Positions 16,484 to 24,369 of a stretch of 27,260 nt of DNA are shown here, piece after piece; position 1 is the first letter of the stretch, and each line of letters starts with the position of its first letter. The stretch covers positions 1-27,260 of the forward strand of contig CAZEER010000027.1 of NCBI GenBank assembly GCA_964511215.1, given 5' to 3'. The translations under genes and the position numbers were made by a program. A model generated the notes under the pieces. The model had not been told where the DNA came from. It did not search any database and saw only the letters and a list, made by a program, of their open reading frames with translations. Source of the stretch: CAZEER01 sp964511215 (GTDB taxonomy: Bacteria > Fidelibacterota > Marinisomatia > Marinisomatales > UBA1611).

Positions 16484-17973
16484 CAGAAACTTTTTATATA
16501 ACTACTCCAATTTATTATGTAAATGATAAACCACATATTGGACATGCCTACACAACAATTTTAGCTGATGTTTTGACTAGATTTTATCGTAATTCTGGGG
16601 CAGATACATTTTTTTTGACAGGCCTTGATGAGCATGGGCAAAAAGTTCAAGAAGCAGCAGCAGAACTTAGTATTAAACCGCAAGACCATTGTGATAAAAT
16701 GGCACCGCGGTTTATGGAATTATGGGAGAAGCTACATATATCCAATGATGATTTTATTCGCACTACCGAGAATAGACACAAAGAAGTGGTGAAAAATATT
16801 CTAAGACTTGTGAATGATAAAGGTGATATTTATGAAGCTGAATATGAGGGACTTTATTCAGTCTCTGAAGAACGATTTATAACAGATAAAGAAGCAGAAA
16901 ATGAAGAGTTTAGAGATATAAAAAAGTTAAAAGAAAAAAATTATTTTTTTAGGATGAGTAAATATCAACATCAGCTTATAAAACACATTGAGTCAAATCC
17001 ATATTTTATTCGACCTGATTATCGTAAAAATGAAATTTTAGGATTCCTTAGGAAACCGTTAAACGACTTGTGTATTTCCAGACCTAAATCGAGATTGAAT
17101 TGGGGGATTGAGCTACCTTTTGATAAAAATTATGTTACCTATGTCTGGTTTGATGCATTAATCAATTATATTACAGCAGCAGGATATAATGCAGATGAAA
17201 AAAATTTTAAAAATAGGTGGCCAGCTTCCTGTCATTTAATAGGTAAAGATATTTTGACAACTCATTCTGTGTATTGGCCTACAATACTGATGTCTGCGGG
17301 TATAGAATTACCCAAATCAATTTTTGCTCATGGTTGGTGGTTGATGGATGAATCTAAGATGAGTAAATCATTAGGAAATATTGTTAATCCTATTGATTTA
17401 ATTGATGATTATGGTGTGGACCCTGTTCGCTATTATTTGATGCGAGAAATGGTTTTAGGCCAAGATGCAAATTTTACCATAGATTCTTTTATTCAAAGAT
17501 ATAATAGTGATTTAGCAAATGATTTTGGAAATTTATTAAGCCGTGTAACTACACTAATAAATAAGAACTATGATAGTAGAATTCCTAATCCAGGTATACT
17601 TCAGGAACAAGAATTATTAATAAAATCAAGTAGTGAGACCTTATCAAATAGTGTGATTACCATGATTAGTGAAATGCGATTGAATGAGGCAATTGAAGAG
17701 ATTATGCAATTTATTCGTAGTGTCAATAAATACATGGAAAAAAATGCACCTTGGAGAATGATAAAAGAAGATAAAGTTAATGCGGGGAAAATCCTATATA
17801 CTGCTGGCGAGGCTCTAAGAATAGGGGCAATCTTATTATCGCCGGTAATGCCAAAACGTACATCAATATTGTTAGATATACTTAATAGTGAAAAGATTAA
17901 TTATTCTTGGGGAGGATTAAAACCAGGCAACATAATTAAAAAGCATGATCCCCTTTTCCCAAGGATAAAATAG
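16480..17973 (+). CDS. metG: Methionine-tRNA ligase
   Basis: A 497-residue class I aminoacyl-tRNA synthetase charging tRNA-Met. The HIGH motif is at 19-22, TGLDEHGQK follows around 47-55, and KMSKS is at 293-297. The connective peptide reads YEGLYSVSEERF and lacks the CxxC pairs of zinc-binding MetG forms, so this is the zinc-free type. The protein ends after the anticodon-binding helical domain, with no C-terminal EMAP/tRNA-binding domain of the long form. It starts with ATGA overlapping holB and no SD. The stop is seven bases from the stop of a convergent gene. Confidence 0.96.
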   Translation: MTETFYITTPIYYVNDKPHIGHAYTTILADVLTRFYRNSGADTFFLTGLDEHGQKVQEAAAELSIKPQDHCDKMAPRFMELWEKLHISNDDFIRTTENRHKEVVKNILRLVNDKGDIYEAEYEGLYSVSEERFITDKEAENEEFRDIKKLKEKNYFFRMSKYQHQLIKHIESNPYFIRPDYRKNEILGFLRKPLNDLCISRPKSRLNWGIELPFDKNYVTYVWFDALINYITAAGYNADEKNFKNRWPASCHLIGKDILTTHSVYWPTILMSAGIELPKSIFAHGWWLMDESKMSKSLGNIVNPIDLIDDYGVDPVRYYLMREMVLGQDANFTIDSFIQRYNSDLANDFGNLLSRVTTLINKNYDSRIPNPGILQEQELLIKSSSETLSNSVITMISEMRLNEAIEEIMQFIRSVNKYMEKNAPWRMIKEDKVNAGKILYTAGEALRIGAILLSPVMPKRTSILLDILNSEKINYSWGGLKPGNIIKKHDPLFPRIK

Positions 17974-17980
17974 TTTTCAG

Positions 17981-19348
17981 CTATTCCTTAATCGGGATAT
18001 ACCAATTGTTTTCTTCTAGATCTACTCCACCTTTTATCTCTTCTATGATTACACGATCAATAATGAGTATTCCTCTTTTTGCCATTAGTTCAAAAGTGTC
18101 TTCACCATTTTTGTCTGGAGTTCTATCTGGAAAGTTTTTTCTTGTACGATGTATCCAGTAAGCATCAGATAAATTATTTTCATTAAATATTTTTTCAATT
18201 CTTTCTTTACCTAAAATAAATCCTAAAAAACCACCCCAAGTAGCAGTGGGATTATCAGAATCCCATCCTACAAGAGTACCTATTTGAATAGTACGTTTTA
18301 AATCTCCTTCACCGTAAAATAAGCTGATTAGACTTGCTGCAAAATTTATTCCTGAATCGAAAGGATTTTTATATTTGTAACCATCGTTATTATTTAATTG
18401 ATAGCGGTGATAGACCTGATTACGTGTTTTTTCCCAATTATTTTTATCGGGGTTATTTAAATATGATTTATAAATGAAATCATACATTTTTGCAGAGTAT
18501 GAATGGTTAGGTAATTGCTTCCGCGCTTCTTTATGTAGCCACTTCACTTTTTCCCCAATTGTTAATGAACTATCAACTTTCGAAGCCAAAGAAAACATTG
18601 TAACATAAAATTTAGATACCCATTCTGAATCAAATTTTGCTGTAACTCGTATAGGTAAATATGCCATTTTCAAAGCAACATCATATCTAACTGGTGAAAA
18701 AACGCCAAATATCTCAGTCGTTAACTGGGCATCGATCATAGAATAATTAGAATTATTTTCGGGTTCACTTGTCAGTGGAGGTGTAAGTTCATCAAGCATT
18801 AGATAATAGGCGGTTTCATTTGATACCCACAAATAGTTTTCGCCATTAGGTGCATCTTCATTAGAATAAATATGATTCACCCATCCATCCTTGATTTGTT
18901 GTGGAGACAGAATGCTGACATTGTTAATATCCAATAAGTGTTGGTACATATACTCAATATCAGTATCATCATCGGCAAACCATAATTCTTCTCGGTGCAC
19001 AATATAATAATCGATGATTGTGTCTGATGGAGAAATAAAATTACCCCATATATTTTTTTGATCAATGTTTCCCCAATTTGCATCAGTGTAAAATGGGGGT
19101 TCTACTTTATCCATCTCTGTTATTAGTCCTGTCCAGTTACCTATTGATTGTCCAAGCCAAAAACCCTGCAACTGGTCAAGATATTTTTTACGCGAAACAA
19201 TTATATCGGTATCGGAAGGTTTATAGATTGGATATTTTAGATCACTGTCAAATAAATAATTATCAGTTTTATTAGTACAACTAAAATAAAAGATAAGCAG
19301 TATAGAGAGGGTGGTCCTTAAATTTTGAAAAATTATAGACTTATCCAA
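17981..19348 (-). CDS. Secreted ADP-ribosylglycohydrolase-fold protein, probable lipoprotein
   Basis: A 455-residue protein. The N-terminus has a hydrophobic segment ending in FYFSC with Cys24, a probable lipoprotein signal although the lipobox is imperfect. The body matches the ADP-ribosylglycohydrolase (DraG) fold: DQLQGFWLGQSIGNWTG (58 on) as the first helix motif, FADDDTD (124-130) as a metal site, and GWDSDNPTATWGGFLGF (361 on) as the second metal-binding loop. Known members remove ADP-ribose from proteins or related substrates, usually in the cytosol, so an exported copy points to another glycosidic substrate. The start is TTG at 19348, directly after the upstream stop; the next in-frame Met is too far inside. 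It is last in a block with a hydroxylase and a PNGase F-like enzyme. Confidence 0.75.
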   Translation of the reverse strand: MDKSIIFQNLRTTLSILLIFYFSCTNKTDNYLFDSDLKYPIYKPSDTDIIVSRKKYLDQLQGFWLGQSIGNWTGLITEMDKVEPPFYTDANWGNIDQKNIWGNFISPSDTIIDYYIVHREELWFADDDTDIEYMYQHLLDINNVSILSPQQIKDGWVNHIYSNEDAPNGENYLWVSNETAYYLMLDELTPPLTSEPENNSNYSMIDAQLTTEIFGVFSPVRYDVALKMAYLPIRVTAKFDSEWVSKFYVTMFSLASKVDSSLTIGEKVKWLHKEARKQLPNHSYSAKMYDFIYKSYLNNPDKNNWEKTRNQVYHRYQLNNNDGYKYKNPFDSGINFAASLISLFYGEGDLKRTIQIGTLVGWDSDNPTATWGGFLGFILGKERIEKIFNENNLSDAYWIHRTRKNFPDRTPDKNGEDTFELMAKRGILIIDRVIIEEIKGGVDLEENNWYIPIKE

Positions 19349-20602
19349 TTAGGATGTTTTGAAAAGTAAATTGTTTTTACTTTGAAAGTAGTTAGTAAAA
19401 AAAGAAGATGAAATTAGATATAATATAAGCAAATAAACATATATACCACTTAATCCAAACCAAGAGAAATTTTGCGAATAAAGAAGACTTATAACAAAAA
19501 GGGATTTGATACCTTCAGCTAAAATAGAATATTGTTTTTTATCCATTGCTGATGTGAATGAAAAAATATGAATCATAATAAATAATCCATAACAATAATT
19601 TAAAATAATATTTTGTTGATGAAGAATACTGAAGAAGTGAAACATAAAGAATAATCCAATATATTGTTGGATAAAAGACCATGCAATAAAAGAAGGTGAA
19701 AGATCAGTATGATATTTTTTTTGTTTATATGGATCAAGAATAGTGTGCAAAGGATATTTTAATTCAACATCTTCAGGACGCCATCCAGTAGGCATAAACC
19801 ATATACGAACTTTATCCCAGATGTTTTCTGTGTGGTAAGCATCCTTTATTAATTGCCAAAGATGTTTAAAGTTAATCAAGATAGGATTCCAGGTTTTCAC
19901 GGGTCTGAGGATACCATATATTGGTTTTATGTTTTCTAATTCCGGCTGAAAAGATCCAAATAGCTTATCCCATACAATGAGTATTTGCCCATAATTTTTG
20001 TCAATGTATTCAGGGTTTATTGCGTGGTGTACTCTGTGGTGCGACGGAGTTACAATAATTTTTTCTAGCCAACCCATTTTATTTATGAGTCTTGTATGAT
20101 ACCAAAATTGCATAAATAAATGTATGGGAGCCAGAATCGCAAAAACATGTGCGGGCACTCCTAATAAAGCTGCGGGTATCATCAGTAAAGCACCAAAATG
20201 TATTGTTTCTGATATACTCTGACGCAGGGCACAGGATAAATTAAATTCTTCACTACTATGGTGAATGACATGTCGATTCCAAAAAATATTAACCCGGTGA
20301 TTGAGTCTGTGCATCCAATAACCGGTAAAATCTTGCACTAAAAATGCTAGTCCAACTGCTACCCAGATATGTGATATCTTATAGATAGTTAAATGATCAA
20401 CGAGCCACCCATAACTAATTAGTACGATACTCAACTTCATACCATCTTTGGTGATGTTAGACATTCCTGAACTTAGACTAGAGATAATATCTTGAGATCT
20501 ATTGATATCGAGACCAGCTTTTTTTGAAGCAACCCATTCCAATATGATCATTATGCTAAAAATTGGTATAGCAATAAATAGTGATTGTATAAAAAAACTC
20601 AT
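19349..20602 (-). CDS. Sterol desaturase/fatty acid hydroxylase family membrane protein
   Basis: A 417-residue integral membrane di-iron enzyme. The eight-His signature is plain: HRLNH (98-102), HVIHH (111-115) and HHRVHH (188-193), with H161 and H169 between them. Hydrophobic segments lie near 4-22, 55-70, 78-92 and 135-165, with further helices in the C-terminal third. Family members hydroxylate or desaturate lipids using O2; the exact substrate (fatty acid, sterol, hopanoid, carotenoid or ether lipid) cannot be read from sequence. The C-terminal 150 residues beyond the usual core are hydrophobic, as in alkylglycerol monooxygenase-like members. The stop abuts the TTG start of the next gene. 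It lies 56 bases downstream of the PNGase F-like gene. Confidence 0.87.
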   Translation of the reverse strand: MSFFIQSLFIAIPIFSIMIILEWVASKKAGLDINRSQDIISSLSSGMSNITKDGMKLSIVLISYGWLVDHLTIYKISHIWVAVGLAFLVQDFTGYWMHRLNHRVNIFWNRHVIHHSSEEFNLSCALRQSISETIHFGALLMIPAALLGVPAHVFAILAPIHLFMQFWYHTRLINKMGWLEKIIVTPSHHRVHHAINPEYIDKNYGQILIVWDKLFGSFQPELENIKPIYGILRPVKTWNPILINFKHLWQLIKDAYHTENIWDKVRIWFMPTGWRPEDVELKYPLHTILDPYKQKKYHTDLSPSFIAWSFIQQYIGLFFMFHFFSILHQQNIILNYCYGLFIMIHIFSFTSAMDKKQYSILAEGIKSLFVISLLYSQNFSWFGLSGIYVYLLILYLISSSFFTNYFQSKNNLLFKTS

Positions 20603-20658
20603 TAGTGAAAATAATTTAAATTAATTGACTCTTATAAATTTCATAAAATTATTTATAA

Positions 20659-22323
20659 TTATGGTAAAGGACCTATGTGAAAATTAAAACGGATTTCTTC
20701 CCCAAAATCTGGGGAGAAATCCTTTAAAGTATCTCCAGTAATTGATAAAAACTGGATCTCACCATTGATCCCTATTTTTTCTGGTTCGCTACCTCTGTTC
20801 CACCAGTGCTTAGAAATCCCATCCTCCATTTGATCTTTTAGTAGAAATTGATAATCCCCCTTTTTTAGTTCCATTGTAAAGATGTATTCTGTGGAATCTA
20901 AAAAATGATCTTCTGAGTATAAAACCTCCTTATCTGAATTTGTTAGTGTAAATGAATTTTCTTTTGCACGATTAATATTATTAGTTAAAAAACGTAAAGT
21001 AAACTTTTCAGGAAAAATTTCCGGAATTGGAATAACTGTTGACATGGAATTATTAATAATATTTTCATCAGGAATATTATTGGGATTCTTTAAAAGGACT
21101 ACAAAAGTTTGTGATTTTTTCAGACCATGCCATTGTGGAGTTGGAAGCTCGATAGATTCGTATTCTAAAAATCTAAGTTCACCAGTCCATTTAAATATTG
21201 TTTTTTTTCTAGCTTTTAAGCCATAATGAATTTCTAGTGACCCTAAGTTATATTTGCCACTATTTTTTATTAAAATCCGAGGATTTGATAGATTGGGATT
21301 TAATCGACCATTTTTTTGTTTCTCAGTAGGATTGAGTATTTCAACTATTTCTGCGTCAATTTTAAAATTAGGTTTGCCATAAGAAAAAAGCTGATGCGTC
21401 ATATAGAAAAAACCCTCTTTTTCGCCATTGTTTGAATAAGGTTCTATCCCATAATCAATATCGATAGTTTCTCCAGGTATTACATAAGGCGTTAATTCAA
21501 AATCATACTCATCTACTTTTGTTCCGGGGCACCAACCTGCTCGATCAAAAGGCCAAGTGCCACCCTGAGGATAAAGAGGGTTATTACCACAATCTTTCCA
21601 AACATTCCAACGAAATTTTTTCCAATTAGAGAGGTAGTATGTATGAGTTTTACTGTCCCATTCACAACAATTTCTTGGTCCTTCATGACCATGCCCTGAT
21701 ATAACAGCTTTGATTTTATAGCCACTTGAGCTAGGGTCAAGTTGAATAGTTTTTTTCTTTAAAACTAAATCATCTGATAAATCAGCATATTTATAATTCC
21801 CGTACGGGTATATGTTTTCAACTTTTAAAATGTTTCGAGTTGGTAATCCTTTAATAAATAAAAATTTAAGGTCAAGTAATTCTTGATTATTTCCAACAGT
21901 TATTTGCCGTTTTCCTTTTAAAATAGGAGAATAATCTGTTATATCATAGGTCCATTCCCAACCACTATCGCCTCCTAGATTTAACCTTTTTCCGTAAGGA
22001 GTGACAAAACTACCAATACTAAAAATTTCGCTTGAATCTTGTTTTGGAATTGAAATTAATGTATTCCATATATAGTCCCACTCTCCACATGGATATGAAT
22101 CGCCTTTTGTAGCAGAATCGCACTTTAGAGTTTGTAGCATTATAATTTTTGACCATGGGCCATGTTCGGGAAAATGTACGTCTTTTTTATATTGAGCATT
22201 CCAACCTTCGGGGCTTGGAGTTTTCCAATTGATTGGATGCACAATAAGAGTATCTCTGGAAGTATTTGGTTTACTATAAACAATACTACTTAGAAAAAAA
22301 AATATTAAAGAAACAGATTTCAT
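20659..22323 (-). CDS. Secreted peptide-N-glycosidase F-related protein
   Basis: About 554 residues from the ATG at 22323, chosen because it gives MKSVSLIFFFLSSIVYS as a signal peptide; an upstream ATG at 22338 would run into the divergent gene's leader. Two jelly-roll halves of the PNGase F type are visible. The first has CGEWDYIWN (79-87) and the second has GHGHEGPRNCCEWDSKTH (210-227). The acidic residues D83 and E221 match, from memory, the places of PNGase F Asp60 and Glu206. A C-terminal beta-sandwich (about 440-554, with YIFTMELKKGDYQFLLKDQ) resembles domains on secreted Bacteroidetes enzymes. PNGase F cleaves N-glycans from Asn of glycoproteins, so an exported deglycosylating amidase is the likely role. 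Activity is unproven. Confidence 0.8.
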   Translation of the reverse strand: MKSVSLIFFFLSSIVYSKPNTSRDTLIVHPINWKTPSPEGWNAQYKKDVHFPEHGPWSKIIMLQTLKCDSATKGDSYPCGEWDYIWNTLISIPKQDSSEIFSIGSFVTPYGKRLNLGGDSGWEWTYDITDYSPILKGKRQITVGNNQELLDLKFLFIKGLPTRNILKVENIYPYGNYKYADLSDDLVLKKKTIQLDPSSSGYKIKAVISGHGHEGPRNCCEWDSKTHTYYLSNWKKFRWNVWKDCGNNPLYPQGGTWPFDRAGWCPGTKVDEYDFELTPYVIPGETIDIDYGIEPYSNNGEKEGFFYMTHQLFSYGKPNFKIDAEIVEILNPTEKQKNGRLNPNLSNPRILIKNSGKYNLGSLEIHYGLKARKKTIFKWTGELRFLEYESIELPTPQWHGLKKSQTFVVLLKNPNNIPDENIINNSMSTVIPIPEIFPEKFTLRFLTNNINRAKENSFTLTNSDKEVLYSEDHFLDSTEYIFTMELKKGDYQFLLKDQMEDGISKHWWNRGSEPEKIGINGEIQFLSITGDTLKDFSPDFGEEIRFNFHIGPLP

Positions 22324-22384
22324 AACCATGATAATCATAAATTCAAATTACATTCCCTATCATTTTACAAGAAGAAAGATACAC
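22324..22384. promoter_or_regulatory. Divergent intergenic region between PNGase F-like gene and tatD
   Basis: The 61 AT-rich bases between the two divergent starts must carry or border promoters for both directions. I see no pair of boxes good enough to name. A weak AAGAAAG lies about 10 bases before the tatD ATG and could assist ribosome binding. Confidence 0.3.
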
Positions 22385-23140
22385 ATGCTAACTGATACTC
22401 ACTGCCATTTATTTTATGACCAAATCAAAGTGGATTTGGAATCAGTAATTAATAGAGCCAACAAAATGGGAGTTGATCGTTTTATATGCGTTGCTACGAA
22501 TTTAGAAGATGCTGTGGAATGCTTAGATCTAAGCCAGACTCATGAAAATATTTTCGCAACAGCAGGGATTCATCCTCATGATGCTAAGGATGCTCCTTTA
22601 GATTATATAAATAAGATTTATGATTTAATGAATTTTGATACAATGGTCGCCATTGGTGAAATGGGCCTAGATTATTTTAGAAATCTATCGGGTGCTCGAG
22701 TCCAGAAAGATGTTTTTAGGACACAAATGCAAATAGCAGATGATTTAGGTAAGCCTGTTATTTTTCATAACCGTGATGCTGATGATGATGTTTTATCAAT
22801 TTTATCTGATTTTCCTAGAGTAAAAGGTGTTGCACATTGTTTTTCAAGTACTCTCAATACTGCAAAAAGATTCATTGATCTTGGGTATTACATTTCATTT
22901 TCGGGTAACTTAACTTTTAAGAATAGCCATTTACCTGATGTCGCTGCAAATCTTCCATTAGATCGCATACTCGTTGAAACTGATTGTCCCTACCTAAGTC
23001 CTGTCCCTTTTCGTGGAAAACCTAATGAACCAGGTAGGACTAGATTTGTTGCCGAAAAGCTTGCTGAAATTTTTGAAGAACCATTTGAAATAATTGCCAA
23101 GATAACATCTGATAATGCAACTAAATTGTTTAAACTTTGA
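22385..23140 (+). CDS. tatD: TatD family metal-dependent hydrolase (DNase)
   Basis: A 251-residue TIM-barrel metal hydrolase. The start at ATG 22385 gives MLTDTHCHLF, with the metal pair H6-x-H8 of the family. Other signatures are GIHPHDAKD, GEMGLDYF (metal Glu), IFHNRDADDDV, GVAHCFSS and VETDCPYLSPVPFRG. Relatives act as 3'-5' exonucleases or deoxyribonucleases with roles in DNA repair and quality control. A longer frame from 22328 is ignored because it adds 19 non-conserved residues and runs into the divergent gene's leader. The tatD-rsmA gene order is common in bacteria and supports both calls. Confidence 0.93.
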   Translation: MLTDTHCHLFYDQIKVDLESVINRANKMGVDRFICVATNLEDAVECLDLSQTHENIFATAGIHPHDAKDAPLDYINKIYDLMNFDTMVAIGEMGLDYFRNLSGARVQKDVFRTQMQIADDLGKPVIFHNRDADDDVLSILSDFPRVKGVAHCFSSTLNTAKRFIDLGYYISFSGNLTFKNSHLPDVAANLPLDRILVETDCPYLSPVPFRGKPNEPGRTRFVAEKLAEIFEEPFEIIAKITSDNATKLFKL

Positions 23141-23145
23141 ATCAG

Positions 23146-23916
23146 ATGCCTAGAAATAATAAAACACATCCGTTTAGAAAAAAATGGGGACAAAATTTTA
23201 TTACTGATATAAATCTTATTGATAAAATTGTAAAAATTATTAATCCCCAAAATAGTGAACATTTTTTAGAAATTGGGCCAGGTGAAGGGGTTTTCACAGA
23301 ACGCATATTTTCTAGAGTAAATAACATGATTTCAATAGAAATAGACCCACTTTTAGTTAAAGAATTAAGGAATAAAATTAATTTAAAGGGGCTCCATATA
23401 GTTCACGGAGATATTCTTAATCAGGATATTGCAGATCTGCCGATAACTACACCAGTGCGAATTATTGGCAATATACCATATAATATCACTTCGCCAATTA
23501 TTTTTTGGTTAATAGAGCAATTAGATTATTGGGATGACGTACATATTATGATGCAAAAAGAAGTGGCAGATCGTCTTTGTGCATCAGTTGGGACAAAAAC
23601 ATATGGAAGACTAACGGTTGTGGTGGGCGCATATTTAGATATTCATTATTGTTTTACTATTAAACCGGATGTATTTATCCCAAAACCAAAGGTTGATTCT
23701 GCAATTGTTAGATTTTCAAAGAAAAAAGAACCACTTATTTCTGATGAAAAATATAAACGTTTTAATCGGCTTGTTTCTTCGGCCTTTTCACAACGAAGAA
23801 AAATGTTACGGAATACACTTAAAGGATGGGATCTTCCAGAAGGCGTGAAGCAAAGGATAGATTTCACAAGAAGACCCGAAACCTTAACCATCAGTGAATT
23901 TGCATCGATGGTTTAG
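23146..23916 (+). CDS. rsmA: 16S rRNA dimethyladenosine transferase RsmA (KsgA)
   Basis: A 256-residue SAM-dependent methyltransferase that dimethylates the two adjacent adenosines in helix 45 of 16S rRNA. KKWGQNFI (12-19) is the N-terminal family motif. FLEIGPGEGVF (40-50) binds SAM and GNIPYNITSPI (108-118) is the catalytic NxPY loop. The C-terminal SAFSQRRKMLRNTLKG stretch is the RNA-binding helix. I choose ATG 23146, five bases after the tatD stop; a TTG at 23137 overlapping tatD by four bases is a possible alternative that adds three residues. No SD is visible. Its target lies just beside the anti-SD tail discussed under rpsU. Confidence 0.95.
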   Translation: MPRNNKTHPFRKKWGQNFITDINLIDKIVKIINPQNSEHFLEIGPGEGVFTERIFSRVNNMISIEIDPLLVKELRNKINLKGLHIVHGDILNQDIADLPITTPVRIIGNIPYNITSPIIFWLIEQLDYWDDVHIMMQKEVADRLCASVGTKTYGRLTVVVGAYLDIHYCFTIKPDVFIPKPKVDSAIVRFSKKKEPLISDEKYKRFNRLVSSAFSQRRKMLRNTLKGWDLPEGVKQRIDFTRRPETLTISEFASMV

Positions 23917-23919
23917 TCC

Positions 23920-23948
23920 TTGGAACTGATACCTTAAACCGGTAAAAT
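23920..23948 (+). promoter_or_regulatory. Sigma-70-type promoter for rpsU
   Basis: TTGGAA (23920-23925) and TAAAAT (23943-23948) are separated by exactly 17 bases, immediately after the rsmA stop. This is the best promoter match I found in the window. Transcription would begin near 23955, giving a leader of about 59 bases before the rpsU start at 24014. Confidence 0.65.
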
Positions 23949-23982
23949 CGCCGACTTTTCAAAGTAAAAAATATTTAATCAA

Positions 23983-24019
23983 TACCACAAACTACACTCT
24001 GGAGGTGATTAAAGTGGTA
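23983..24019 (+). promoter_or_regulatory. Inverted repeat across the rpsU start, possible translational operator
   Basis: TACCAC at 23983-23988 is the exact reverse complement of GTGGTA at 24014-24019, which contains the GTG start codon. In the RNA the six-base stem would hide the start and place the strong SD (24001-24009) in the 25-base loop. Inside the loop CACT (23995-23998) can pair with GGTG (24004-24007) with one wobble. The stems are short, so this is a hypothesis, made interesting by the autoregulation known for bS21 in Bacteroidia. Confidence 0.35.
24001..24009 (+). promoter_or_regulatory. Very strong Shine-Dalgarno sequence of rpsU
   Basis: GGAGGTGAT is complementary over nine contiguous bases to the common 16S rRNA 3' end (AUCACCUCC). 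From the GGAGG core to GTG 24014 is eight bases. No other start in the window has more than a four- or five-base purine match, so this site is exceptional and also decides the start codon. Confidence 0.85.
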
Positions 24020-24259
24020 GAAGTTCAGGTAAAAGAAAAAGAGTCTTTTGAGCGAGCCCTTCGTCGATTTAAAAAGATGTGGGAGAGAGCGGGTGTCCTT
24101 AGAGAAATTAGGAATAGATCTTTCTATGAAAAACCAAGTGATACAAAACGCGAAGCGAGGAAAAAGACTGTTCGTCGTATGAAGCGAATGGCTAGGATTG
24201 AAGCGTTACGTAATGATCCACGTGCCAGCCGTCAACGTCGACGAAGGCGTCGTAAATAA
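24014..24259 (+). CDS. rpsU: 30S ribosomal protein bS21
   Basis: An 81-residue, highly basic protein. The N-terminal VEVQVKEKESFERALRRFKK and the central FYEKPSDTKRE (37-47) are characteristic of bS21. It is longer than E. coli bS21 (about 70 residues), with a C-terminal extension ending in RQRRRRRRK. The start is GTG 24014, eight bases after the GGAGG core; a GTG at 24005 overlaps the SD itself and is rejected. The gene stands alone, with its own promoter (23920-23948) and a terminator (24280-24310). In Bacteroidia bS21, with bS18 and bS6, holds the 16S tail and blocks SD pairing, and rpsU carries a strong SD, which fits autoregulation. Whether that applies to this lineage is inferred. Confidence 0.95.
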   Translation: MVEVQVKEKESFERALRRFKKMWERAGVLREIRNRSFYEKPSDTKREARKKTVRRMKRMARIEALRNDPRASRQRRRRRRK

Positions 24260-24279
24260 ATTACCTTATAAAAACTAAT

Positions 24280-24310
24280 AAAGCCCTGTATAAATCAGGG
24301 CTTTTGTTTT
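24280..24310 (+). terminator. Rho-independent terminator after rpsU
   Basis: A nine-base perfect stem (AAAGCCCTG at 24280-24288 with CAGGGCTTT at 24296-24304) closes a seven-base loop and is followed by TGTTTT, so the T-run spans 24302-24310. It lies 20 bases after the rpsU stop. It is the only clear intrinsic terminator I can find in the window. Confidence 0.9.
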
Positions 24311-24369
24311 GGAAGATTATCATCTTATTGCCAATTTTGGTGGTAAATAATAACTAAATCAGGATATAA

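Noticed and set aside
17969..17985. AATAG/CTATT inverted repeat between metG and the convergent gene, as a terminator
   Set aside because: Five AT-rich pairs with no T-run; it arises simply because two TAG stops face each other.
22328..22384. Longer tatD start at 22328 and PNGase F-like start at 22338
   Set aside because: They overlap each other divergently; the downstream ATGs give the conserved MLTDTHCH start and a clean signal peptide respectively.
24005..24013. GTG at 24005 as the rpsU start
   Set aside because: It overlaps the SD itself; GTG 24014 has ideal spacing and gives the usual bS21 N-terminus.
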